A stretch of DNA of 64,000 nt from Nitrincola alkalisediminis (GTDB taxonomy: Bacteria; Pseudomonadota; Gammaproteobacteria; Pseudomonadales; Balneatricaceae), in the NCBI RefSeq assembly GCF_009821115.1, contig NZ_VYTY01000002.1, forward strand, positions 124,001 through 188,000, read 5' to 3'. The notes below the pieces were generated by a model, which was not told where the DNA came from, did no database searches, and was given only the letters and a program-made list of their open reading frames with translations. Shown piece by piece: positions 17,267 to 24,499 of this stretch. Each line of letters opens with the position of its first letter. Within the stretch, counting starts at the first letter, position 1. The translations under genes were made by a program, and so were the position numbers.

Positions 17267-17479
17267 TCAGCGACAGCTAGCATAATAGGCACGGATATGG
17301 TCCGTTTCATGGTAGCCCTGAGTATCCACGGCGGGGGTCATGTCAGGTACATCCGTTGAAGCAACGGCCTGGCCTGCAGTCACGGCAACACCCGCAGCAG
17401 AAACGACAGCCATTCCTTTCAGGAATTGACGGCGTCCAACACTTGCTTGCTCATTAACAGGTTGTTTCTTGTTATGCAT
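17267..17479 (-). CDS. Small Tat-signal protein of formate dehydrogenase operons
   Basis: 70 residues, nearly all a twin-arginine signal (VGRRQFLKGMAVVSAAG, about residues 14-30) plus a mature tail of about 30 residues ending in cysteine. It matches the 'formate dehydrogenase region Tat target' family, always found beside fdhA; its role is unknown. The start at 17479 is chosen because GAGGAG lies 9 nt upstream; an upstream ATG at 17494 overlaps the chaperone stop but lacks a site. Sits 38 bp before fdhA. Confidence 0.85.
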   Translation of the reverse strand: MHNKKQPVNEQASVGRRQFLKGMAVVSAAGVAVTAGQAVASTDVPDMTPAVDTQGYHETDHIRAYYASCR

Positions 17480-17490
17480 GGTAGATCTCC

Positions 17491-18123
17491 TCATCCCCGT
17501 AAATGCACACTTTGGGCAGCATCGGGACGTTTCTGTAGGTACACTTTTTCGGTGTTTACAAAGGCCTGCCCTAGCATCGCTACGGCATGATAAAACACAG
17601 CACTGGGTGCTTTAGCCATATCAACAAATAGCTGATCTGCCCAAGCACTAATATGTCGTTGAAAAAAAACAGCTTGACGCTCACGTGATGCACCCTGTTG
17701 AATCAACAGTCCCATCACTTCGAGCAAGGCTGAAATATGATCCTCTGGCTCCTTAACGGATGCTTCCCGCTCAAAGCCAAGCAGACTTAAATCATTGCGC
17801 AACTCAATCAGAGGGGCTTCCATCAAAGAGCCTGTCAAATACCAGGATGCAAAGGGCGTCAGCTCACCTTGCGAGATTCCGATAAAGAGCGTGACGTACT
17901 CATTCTCCAACTGGTCGACCTGAGCACGCTCCGCCGCTAAACGAAGTAACTGCCAGGCCTGCGACATGCGATTCTGAGTAAATGCATCGACCTCAACCGA
18001 TTTCAAAAAATCCAAAAGCTCAGACGAGGGATGTTCTCGGCACAGCGCCGCCAAGAGCGCATAAACATCGGCCCTGAGTGCATCGTCTTCTGTCATTTGC
18101 TGTTGCATCAAAATAGTGTCCAC
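17491..18123 (-). CDS. TorD/DmsD-family chaperone for the formate dehydrogenase catalytic subunit
   Basis: 210 residues, cytoplasmic, all-helical. It carries the TorD-family features ENEYVTLFIG (about 73-82), GELTPFASWYLTGSL (about 86-100) and the signature EPEDHISALLEVM (about 125-137). Such proteins bind Tat signals of molybdoenzymes and hold them until the cofactor is inserted; the client here is presumably the alpha subunit two genes on. The start is GTG at 18123, with GAGGA 7 nt upstream. Confidence 0.9.
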   Translation of the reverse strand: MDTILMQQQMTEDDALRADVYALLAALCREHPSSELLDFLKSVEVDAFTQNRMSQAWQLLRLAAERAQVDQLENEYVTLFIGISQGELTPFASWYLTGSLMEAPLIELRNDLSLLGFEREASVKEPEDHISALLEVMGLLIQQGASRERQAVFFQRHISAWADQLFVDMAKAPSAVFYHAVAMLGQAFVNTEKVYLQKRPDAAQSVHLRG

Positions 18124-18133
18124 ACATCCATCC

Positions 18134-19861
18134 TCAGAGTCTTAGTTGGGCTTCTGGATCCGCTGCCAATTCACGGTAACTGTCACGAACACGGCAGTCT
18201 TCGCACATATGTAAACGCTTTGCAGCGTCGCCCTGAAAATAAGGATGCGCTTCTAACTTTTGAGATATCTTTTTAATGGTGCTCTGAGTTGCGAAGGCTT
18301 TACCGCAACTGATGCAATGAAAAGGCTCTTCTTCTTTCATAACCCGAGGCTCACCTCGAATGCCTGCAGCGGGAGCAAAACGGGCTTCCAACTGAATGGC
18401 TTGTTCTGGACAAGCTCGCTCACAGAGTCCGCACTGAACACAATCACCTTCTAAAAAAGATAAACGTGGTGATTGATCTTTTCCGCTGTGCAAAGCCGAG
18501 GTCGGACAAATCGCAACACAGCTCATGCACAAAGTGCAGGCATCCACATCGACCCGCACTTGACCATAAGGGCTTCCCATTGGCAGCGTAACAATGGCAT
18601 CGTCTGCATCACCTTGCTCATATAAACGATCGAGCGCTTCATTCAACGTTTTGCGCTTACCTTGGTAAGGATAACTCGGCCCCTCAGGCATCCCTCGCCA
18701 TGGCGCAACAGCGTCTTCTAACTCAGCAAGATCGGTATCTAGGAAGGCTACATCAACCAAGGACAATCGCTGCGCAGGATGGCCTAAGGCCGTCAATAAA
18801 CGCCCGGTCAGTTTGATTTCATCTTTTAACAAGCGCTGCAAGCTCGGCGGTGTTTCTTCATCCACGGCAATCGCCACATAGGTCGCACCCTGAACCAGCA
18901 GCGCCAACCAAATCTCAGCCCCAGCACCTGCGGCTTCTTCTAATGCAACAGGTAAAACATGAGTTGGCAAAGACTCTAGGTCGATATCGGTATGCTCTGC
19001 ATGAATCAAGATGGCAGGATGCTCTCCCCCTGCCTGACGATAGCTATCCAAATAATGCCGCAAACGCTCAAGCTGTGATTGCGGACGTGGCGCTGCAAAG
19101 GTTAACGCACCTGTCGGACATGCAGTGGTACAACTGCCCGCTCCATGACATAAATGCACATCGACACTGATTTGAAAGTCATGCGTATCTGTGCGGTTAT
19201 GGCTGGTGATTGCATCGGCAGGACACACGTCCAAGCAACGAGTGCACCCCAGCTTACCTCGATCAGAATGGGCGCAGATATCATGATTGACTTGGACATA
19301 TTCCGGTTTTTCAAATTCGCCAACTAAGGACGAAATCTCTTCAATGGCCTGAACAAGATGATCAGAATCGGCTGCAATGTGAAAATAACCAGGCGGCGAC
19401 ATTTCAGCGGCTAGGGTGGGCTCTAGATTTAAATCCAGCACCATGTCAAATGTATCTTTGCCCGTGTACAGCTTGGCCGGATTAACGATGTCACCCTGTG
19501 GGCTTTTAAGCTGAAGATGGTAGGAACCTAACCAACCCGTTAAAGACTCAAGCGGTAGGTATATTGAGGTAAGTTCAGGCACGGCCGCTAAGGCTTTTTC
19601 CAAATGCTCATCTGATTGGCTGCTCACCTGCCCCATCGCCAGTAAGGTGATACTTTTCAAACCTGATAACTGAGCTGCCGCTAAGCGAATAAGATCTTCA
19701 GGGCCGAGGATGAGAAGATGCCCTTGGCTGGTATAGGTGATTAAGTTGTCTTGTAAGGTTAGCACGGGCGGCAGTGCATTGATCGCTTGCTGGCGCGCTC
19801 GCGCATTGTCTTGCGAACTTGCCGTAAAGACCTTCATTGGAATTAAGCTATTTGGTTTCAT
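18134..19861 (-). CDS. Multi-cluster 4Fe-4S ferredoxin-like protein, first gene of the fdh operon
   Basis: 575 residues, cytoplasmic. Cysteine groups suit four [4Fe-4S] clusters: 198/208/211/215, 240/246/250, 444/447/450/454 and 476/479/482/486 (numbering from the GTG at 19867). The C-terminus has CxxC pairs at 518/521 and 555/558 resembling a zinc ribbon. ATG 19861 is preferred over GTG 19867 because GAGAGAG lies 5 nt upstream. Homologues accompany FDH operons in Shewanella-like bacteria; the protein may feed electrons or support maturation. A sigma-54-like promoter lies 79 bp upstream, so it leads the operon of six genes down to 12664. Confidence 0.88.
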   Translation of the reverse strand: MKPNSLIPMKVFTASSQDNARARQQAINALPPVLTLQDNLITYTSQGHLLILGPEDLIRLAAAQLSGLKSITLLAMGQVSSQSDEHLEKALAAVPELTSIYLPLESLTGWLGSYHLQLKSPQGDIVNPAKLYTGKDTFDMVLDLNLEPTLAAEMSPPGYFHIAADSDHLVQAIEEISSLVGEFEKPEYVQVNHDICAHSDRGKLGCTRCLDVCPADAITSHNRTDTHDFQISVDVHLCHGAGSCTTACPTGALTFAAPRPQSQLERLRHYLDSYRQAGGEHPAILIHAEHTDIDLESLPTHVLPVALEEAAGAGAEIWLALLVQGATYVAIAVDEETPPSLQRLLKDEIKLTGRLLTALGHPAQRLSLVDVAFLDTDLAELEDAVAPWRGMPEGPSYPYQGKRKTLNEALDRLYEQGDADDAIVTLPMGSPYGQVRVDVDACTLCMSCVAICPTSALHSGKDQSPRLSFLEGDCVQCGLCERACPEQAIQLEARFAPAAGIRGEPRVMKEEEPFHCISCGKAFATQSTIKKISQKLEAHPYFQGDAAKRLHMCEDCRVRDSYRELAADPEAQLRL

Positions 19862-19939
19862 TGACACTCTCTCAGGCTCGCCTATATCGTTATTTTCAAT
19901 AGCAATGGCGGTCGAGTTATTTAGTTATAGTGTTAAGTT

Positions 19940-19955
19940 AGCAATTAAGAAGCCA
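19940..19955 (-). promoter_or_regulatory. Candidate sigma-54 (-24/-12) promoter of the formate dehydrogenase operon
   Basis: The minus strand reads TGGCTTCTTAATTGCT: TGGC and TTGCT with exact GG-N10-GC spacing. The start codon of the ferredoxin gene is 79 bp away, giving a leader of about 65 nt. It lies alone in the 160 bp gap after DUF3306; a GAGACAAAAT element, shared with the tupA upstream region, lies at 20031-20040, about 80 bp further upstream. Confidence 0.62.
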
Positions 19956-20028
19956 AGATTTACGACCATAAAAGCACAAAATACTGACACGAAAGCCAGG
20001 CTTTATAGATCGAGAATCCACAACTGCA

Positions 20029-20631
20029 TCATTTTGTCTCGTCCTGTTCATTTCTGCTGTGCAAGACTGGCTCATCAAAAGTATCGATTTTCTGATCACT
20101 CAATCCCTCTTTTTCCAAAGAAATACTTTCAGAATCAACCACTTTATTATCCGAAAGTAGAACATCCCTCGCCTTTTCCATGGCCTCATCCATGCGTTCT
20201 TGCGCCCAACCCCGGACGACCTCTCCAGGTTTTAAAATTAATTTAGTTGGATTTGAATAGTCCAAAGCGTAATCATCCAAAGGATCTCGGACATTAAACT
20301 CAGGCTGATGAAAAAACTGACGCAAAGCCTTTTTCTTAAGCTCTGCTGAAACGCCGCTTGAGAAAAACATCGACATATCGCTTTTGGATGTAATCGTAGA
20401 TAAATCTGGCATATCAATATCCGTGAGTACAACCTCCTCACTCGGCAGATCCTCAGACGAATGCGGAGGACTTTCAGATTCCTCCACGTCTGTGATAACG
20501 ACTGACGTATCGGATTCAATTGATGCATCCTCTATCGCAACAGAAGAGTCTAGCTCTGACGCAGGAGATGAAGAGTCATCCAGCTCACGTCGTTTTAATC
20601 GAGACCAACGCGATAAAAAACTATCCGTCAT
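20029..20631 (-). CDS. DUF3306 family protein
   Basis: 200 residues, cytoplasmic, very acidic and serine-rich in the middle (about 20-85). The DUF3306 signatures are FLSRWSRLKRR at the N-terminus, ALRQFFHQPEFNVRDPLDDYALDY (about 107-130) and a downstream amphipathic helix. Known mostly from its neighbourhood to formate dehydrogenase operons; function unknown. Its start overlaps the DUF3305 stop (ATGA), with no separate ribosome site, so the two are translated together. Confidence 0.85.
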   Translation of the reverse strand: MTDSFLSRWSRLKRRELDDSSSPASELDSSVAIEDASIESDTSVVITDVEESESPPHSSEDLPSEEVVLTDIDMPDLSTITSKSDMSMFFSSGVSAELKKKALRQFFHQPEFNVRDPLDDYALDYSNPTKLILKPGEVVRGWAQERMDEAMEKARDVLLSDNKVVDSESISLEKEGLSDQKIDTFDEPVLHSRNEQDETK

Positions 20632-21089
20632 GAGGAGGCTCCTTCTGATGAACTGGCTGTTCTCAAACGCCGTTTATTGGCTTTTGGATCCTCAACCTCT
20701 CCGTGTTCAGCCATAAAGGCTTCCAACCACGCATGTATCGCTTCAGGTAATGGAATGCTTAACACTGGCTGGTTTGCATCCATATAATCGGCGGCAACAT
20801 CTTGAGCACAGGTAAGCTTTCGAGGAAGAGACAGGTCAGATGACACCTCTTCACAAACAACAAAGAGCTTTGGCGTTTCCGCACTTAAATTGAAACGATA
20901 CGCAATGCGCTCATCACGAAAGAGCTGTAACCAAATCATGTGAGCATCGCTGCGCTGAGGATCTTTCGCATAAACTTCGGCTACAGACCACGTAATACAC
21001 GGCCAACCTCTCGACAGTTTTTCATGTTTTTCCAACCGAACCCACAAAGGCCATGTATCTAATGTTGGATAACGAACAGACGGCTTCAT
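20628..21089 (-). CDS. DUF3305 family protein
   Basis: 153 residues from ATG 21089, preceded by AGGGGA. An apparent longer frame to 21152 is rejected because a sigma-54-like promoter (21124-21139) lies inside it. DUF3305 features: LWVRLEKHEKLSRGWPC near residues 15-31, the IWLQLFRDERIAYRFNLS block and a C-terminal IHAWLEAFMAEHGE. Function unknown, but the family is nearly confined to FDH gene neighbourhoods and is here co-transcribed with DUF3306 and divergent from fdhD, which suggests FDH maturation or electron transfer. Confidence 0.85.
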   Translation of the reverse strand: MKPSVRYPTLDTWPLWVRLEKHEKLSRGWPCITWSVAEVYAKDPQRSDAHMIWLQLFRDERIAYRFNLSAETPKLFVVCEEVSSDLSLPRKLTCAQDVAADYMDANQPVLSIPLPEAIHAWLEAFMAEHGEVEDPKANKRRLRTASSSEGASS

Positions 21090-21123
21090 GTCTTTCCCCT
21101 TTTTTAACGAAGTATAGATCACA

Positions 21124-21139
21124 GGCAAAGACTGTGCCG
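21124..21139 (-). promoter_or_regulatory. Candidate sigma-54 (-24/-12) promoter for DUF3305-DUF3306
   Basis: The minus strand reads CGGCACAGTCTTTGCC. GGCAC at -24 and TTTGC at -12 with exact spacing make this the closest -24 match among the five sites. The DUF3305 ATG at 21089 is 35 bp downstream. The region is divergent with fdhD and shares one enhancer-like element at 21232-21244. Confidence 0.65.
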
Positions 21140-21231
21140 CGCTTTGAAACATGTATAAAATCAGGGATTGAAGCGATTTACTTTCATAAAAACAGGGTCA
21201 ATAAATCCCAACCCTTATTTTACACTGGGAC

Positions 21232-21244
21232 ATTTTGACTCAAT
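21232..21244. promoter_or_regulatory. Candidate shared enhancer element between DUF3305 and fdhD
   Basis: ATTTTGACTCAAT; its complement ATTGAGTCAAAAT differs at one base from the AATTGAGACAAAAT element upstream of tupA, and its core TTGAGTCAA is a perfect palindrome. It lies about 95 bp from the DUF3305 -24 site and about 70 bp from the fdhD -24 site, so one bound activator could serve both. Confidence 0.4.
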
Positions 21245-21309
21245 CTAAACCCACCGAATGCGTAGCAAGAAGCCATACTTACCTAGCGAAGCCACCCCCT
21301 CGACACCAC

Positions 21310-21325
21310 TGGTATGATAGTTGCT
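21310..21325 (+). promoter_or_regulatory. Candidate sigma-54 (-24/-12) promoter for fdhD
   Basis: TGGTATGATAGTTGCT: TGG and TTGCT with exact GG-N10-GC spacing; the fdhD ATG follows 40 bp downstream, giving a leader of about 29 nt. Confidence 0.6.
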
Positions 21326-21364
21326 TCACAACCTGCACCACGGGATTCAAATTAAGGAATACTC

Positions 21365-22231
21365 ATGACCCTTGCGCACCGCCCCTTATTGACTCAAGCA
21401 CGCGCACCGCTCACAACCCAAATCAGGGTGATGGATGAACAGGGCGAATGGAGAGATCAAGCCCTCGCCTGCGAACGCCCACTGACCCTCTACCTGAACA
21501 AGCGTGAAATTGTCACGCTCATGACCTTGGGCGAAAACCCGGAAGCCTTGGTGTTAGGCTACCTTCGCAATCAAAACCTTGTTGAACGCTTAGAAGATGT
21601 TATCGCGGTTCAAGTGGATTGGGACGTTTCTGCAGCGGTTGTTGTCACAACCCACACCCCCGATGATATTGATGAAACCCTCTCTAAACGAACCGTAACA
21701 ACGGGTTGTGGCCAAGGCACTGTGTTTGGTAATCAAATGGCTCGCCTTGAGCAAATAACCCTATCGCCTTGGCCGATCAAACAATCTCAGATTTATCATT
21801 TATTGGATGTGCTCAACCAACATAATGAAACCTACAAGAATGCCGGAGCGGTTCACGGTTGCGGCGTTTGCTCAATCGAGGGGGACGTTCTCGCATTTTG
21901 TGAGGATATAGGGCGCCATAATGCGGTTGACACCCTCGCAGGTCATTTATGGCTGAATGCCATAGATGCATCTGACAAGCTGTTTTACACCACCGGACGA
22001 CTCACCTCTGAAATGGTGATTAAAACCGCGCAAATGGGCATGAGCGTCCTACTCTCTCGCTCAGGCGCAACAGAGATGGGACTCGAAATTGCACAGCAAC
22101 TCGGAATTCTGATGTTAGCTAGAGCAAAAGGTCGGCATTTTCTCGTCTTTAGTGGCCAAGACCGCCTACTTCTTGATGCCAAACCTACCGCCCAAGCTCG
22201 GTCAGAGAAAAAGGGGAAACATGATGACTGA
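21365..22231 (+). CDS. fdhD: Formate dehydrogenase accessory sulfurtransferase FdhD
   Basis: Delivers sulfur from a cysteine desulfurase to the bis-MGD cofactor of formate dehydrogenase, a step required for activity. 288 residues; AAGGAA precedes the ATG. Visible are the nucleotide-binding TTGRLTSEMVIK-type block (about 205) and SRSGATEM (about 235). The loop that carries CxxC in E. coli FdhD here reads TTGCGQG (C115), with the second cysteine replaced by glycine, while a CGVC pair occurs at 166-169 in VHGCGVCS. The last bases overlap the downstream regulator gene. Confidence 0.92.
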   Translation: MTLAHRPLLTQARAPLTTQIRVMDEQGEWRDQALACERPLTLYLNKREIVTLMTLGENPEALVLGYLRNQNLVERLEDVIAVQVDWDVSAAVVVTTHTPDDIDETLSKRTVTTGCGQGTVFGNQMARLEQITLSPWPIKQSQIYHLLDVLNQHNETYKNAGAVHGCGVCSIEGDVLAFCEDIGRHNAVDTLAGHLWLNAIDASDKLFYTTGRLTSEMVIKTAQMGMSVLLSRSGATEMGLEIAQQLGILMLARAKGRHFLVFSGQDRLLLDAKPTAQARSEKKGKHDD

Positions 22232-23129
22232 GCAGCACCCTTATATGACGGTAAAAGAGGTGGCCCTTTATCTACACTTGAATGAGAAGAAAGTATACCA
22301 ACTGGCAAGTGATGGCCATTTACCAGCGACCAAAGTGACGGGTAAATGGCTGTTTCCAAGAAAACTGGTAGATCAGTGGCTGCTAGAGTCTAGCCACCAC
22401 GGCATTTTAAGTGACCGCTTACTCATCTCCGGCAGTGATGACCCCCTTCTTCAGGCAGGACTCCTGCGCATTATGCAGGCCCAGAAATACAAAGCACTCT
22501 ATAGCTATATGCCTACGGGTACGCAAGCGGGCCTTAGCTTATTGTCACAAGGCTTAGTGGATGCCTGTGCGGTGCACTGGGGCAAAGCAGATGAAAGCCA
22601 TCTAAGGCATCCCGCGCTTATTCGTCAATACACAGGATCAAGGCACTGGGTGTTAGTGCATTTATACAAGCGCCAACAAGGCCTGATGCTCCGTGCAAAT
22701 GACACTGAAACACTTCTAAGCGAACCCACACATTTACTGGAAAAACGCTGGGTCACCCGTCAAGAGGGAGCCGGATCCCAACGCTTTTTAAAAGACTGGC
22801 TAACACAACAGCGCTTAAACCCTGAGCATCTCAATATCAGCTCTCGAGCATTAACTGAACGTGAAGTCGCATCGGCGATTGCACGCAACCAGGCGGACAT
22901 AGGGCCGGGCACCGAATCTGCTGCCATCGAAGCGGGCTTAACATTTATTCCGGTCTACCAAGAATCCTTTGAACTGGTTATTCCTCGACCGGTCTATTTT
23001 CGGAGCTTACTGCAAGCATTGTTTGAGTGGTTACAAAGCTCTGAAGGAAGTTTATGCGCACAGGAACTCAAAGGCTACGATTTACAACAGTGCGGTAAAC
23101 TCATCTGGAATGGTGAAGTTTCCGAGTAA
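22221..23129 (+). CDS. Excisionase-type HTH regulator with a periplasmic-binding-like ligand domain
   Basis: About 302 residues from ATG 22221 (an adjacent ATG at 22224 is equally possible); AAGGGG lies just upstream. Residues 1-55 form a MerR/excisionase HTH (YMTVKEVALYLHLNEKKVY). The rest resembles the PBP-like domain found fused to MoeA and in molybdate-related regulators, with repeats of alpha/beta character. It overlaps fdhD by 11 bp, so it is co-transcribed with it. I infer a cytoplasmic regulator that senses molybdate, tungstate or a cofactor-related ligand; neither ligand nor targets can be read. Confidence 0.78.
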   Translation: MMTEQHPYMTVKEVALYLHLNEKKVYQLASDGHLPATKVTGKWLFPRKLVDQWLLESSHHGILSDRLLISGSDDPLLQAGLLRIMQAQKYKALYSYMPTGTQAGLSLLSQGLVDACAVHWGKADESHLRHPALIRQYTGSRHWVLVHLYKRQQGLMLRANDTETLLSEPTHLLEKRWVTRQEGAGSQRFLKDWLTQQRLNPEHLNISSRALTEREVASAIARNQADIGPGTESAAIEAGLTFIPVYQESFELVIPRPVYFRSLLQALFEWLQSSEGSLCAQELKGYDLQQCGKLIWNGEVSE

Positions 23130-23182
23130 TGAAACTGTGACAAATGTATTAAATTTGATGAATAAAAGTTAAAAATATTTAT

Positions 23183-23255
23183 TTGTGCATTGCAACAAAA
23201 AGGCTTGACAGGTTCAGGCACCTCTCTATAATGGACTTCATTGTGCAGTGCAACA
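23183..23255 (+). promoter_or_regulatory. Phasin promoter with consensus -35/-10, flanked by two PhaR-like operators
   Basis: TTGACA (23205-23210), 16 bp spacer, TATAAT (23227-23232): both hexamers match the sigma-70 consensus. TTGTGCATTGCAACA (23183-23197) lies 8 bp before the -35, and TTGTGCAGTGCAACA (23241-23255) covers the start-site region. The two copies match at 14 of 15 bases and contain TGC-N3-GCA, the type of site bound by the polyhydroxyalkanoate repressor PhaR. A repressor bridging both sites would shut this otherwise strong promoter. Confidence 0.75.
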
Positions 23256-23291
23256 TTGTTCTGCATAGACCTTCAATCTAGGAGAGACATT

Positions 23292-23597
23292 ATGACTAAC
23301 ACTGTTGATTTTCAAAAGCCTGTAGAAGCTGTTAAAAGCCTGATCGCTCTGCAAACTGAAACCTTAACCAAAACGGTTGAGCTTCAGAAAAAAGCAGGTG
23401 AAGATCTGGTTGCGTTCTTCAAAGCCGAAGCTGAAAAAGCAAAAACGTTAAAAACTCCAGAAGACTTGATCAAGTTCAACACTGAAGCCAACACGTCTTT
23501 GTTCAACCTGCTCAAAGCTCAAGGCGAAGCCTTCACTGCACTTGCAACTGAGTCTAGCAAGACTATCGTTGCTCAAGTTCAAAGCTTCGGCAAGTAA
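23292..23597 (+). CDS. Phasin (PHA granule-associated protein)
   Basis: 101 residues, helical, no signal or membrane segment, typical of PhaP-like phasins that coat polyhydroxyalkanoate granules. The pattern VDFQKPVEAVKSLIALQTE followed by heptad-like QKKAGEDLVAFFKAEAEKAK and a SLFNLLKAQGEAFTALA block fits the phasin_2 family. ATG 23292 is chosen because GGAGAG lies just upstream and earlier in-frame sequence covers the promoter and operator. Monocistronic, with its own strong promoter and terminator. No phaC or phaR gene is in the window. Confidence 0.88.
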   Translation: MTNTVDFQKPVEAVKSLIALQTETLTKTVELQKKAGEDLVAFFKAEAEKAKTLKTPEDLIKFNTEANTSLFNLLKAQGEAFTALATESSKTIVAQVQSFGK

Positions 23598-23650
23598 GAA
23601 TTACGTAGATCTCTTGTCTTAGTCAACACACTTTGACAAGAGTCCGTAAA

Positions 23651-23684
23651 AAAGCCCCCGCTTTACTAAAACGGGGGCTTTTTA
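23651..23684 (+). terminator. Rho-independent terminator after the phasin gene
   Basis: Stem AGCCCCCG / CGGGGGCT (23653-23660, 23672-23679) with an 11-base loop, followed by TTTTT and preceded by an A run, so it could work in both directions; fklB on the other strand ends 70 bp away. Confidence 0.9.
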
Positions 23685-23751
23685 CATTCAAACGTTGCTA
23701 AACGCATCGATTAAAGATGCCCGCCTCGTCCGATCGGAACACTAACGCGAA

Positions 23752-24381
23752 TTAACGAACTTCAATTAACTCAACATCAAAAATAAGCGTGGAGTAAGGT
23801 GGGATTCCACCTGGAGAGCCCTGCTCGCCATAAGCCAAGTGGTAAGGCACATATAAGCGCCACTTCGCACCGGGATTCATCAACTGCAACGCTTCTGTCC
23901 AACCCTTGATCACACCTGTCACAGGGAACTCAATCGGCTGTCCGCGCTGATAGGAGCTATCAAACACCTGCCCATTAATAAATGTGCCATGGTAATGCGT
24001 TTTAACTGTCGACTCTCGTGTCGCCTTTTCTGCTTCTGCATCACCAGCTTCGAGGACTTCATACTGAAGACCTGAATCCAACACAACCACTTCATCACGT
24101 GTGCCATTGTCGATCAGGAACTGCTTTCCTTCCTCAACTAGAGCGGCAGTGCGAGCTTCTTCAGCTTCGCGCATACGGCGACTGATCTCAGTGAAGGCTT
24201 CTTGTATTTGCTCTGCGGTGATTTTAAGGTCTTGTCCAGTGAAGGCATCTTCTAAGCCTGCAATGACGGCAGCAAGTTCAACGTCTTCAAAACCATTACG
24301 AGCCAGTTGGTCACCCATCTGACGGCCAATACCATAACTGGCACGGGCTTCGACTGTTTCCAGTGAAATAGTGGTGGTCAT
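23752..24381 (-). CDS. fklB: FKBP-type peptidyl-prolyl isomerase FklB
   Basis: 209 residues. The N-terminal helical dimerisation region 1-95 (ASYGIGRQMGDQLARNG at 14-30) is followed by an FKBP domain from about 98 to the end with the active-site residues VKTHYHGTFINGQVFDSSY, VIKGWTEAL and LAYGEQGSPGGIPPYSTLIF. No signal peptide, so cytoplasmic, as for E. coli FklB. Single gene. Length and motifs are normal. Confidence 0.92.
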   Translation of the reverse strand: MTTTISLETVEARASYGIGRQMGDQLARNGFEDVELAAVIAGLEDAFTGQDLKITAEQIQEAFTEISRRMREAEEARTAALVEEGKQFLIDNGTRDEVVVLDSGLQYEVLEAGDAEAEKATRESTVKTHYHGTFINGQVFDSSYQRGQPIEFPVTGVIKGWTEALQLMNPGAKWRLYVPYHLAYGEQGSPGGIPPYSTLIFDVELIEVR

Positions 24382-24499
24382 AGTCTACTCTAGACTCTCT
24401 ATCTAAGATTAATAATTGGATGCAAGAGAGTAGCACAAAGCAAAAGAAGAATATATTCGAGGCATCAGCACAACCCCTAAAGGTTCTGCATTAATACCG

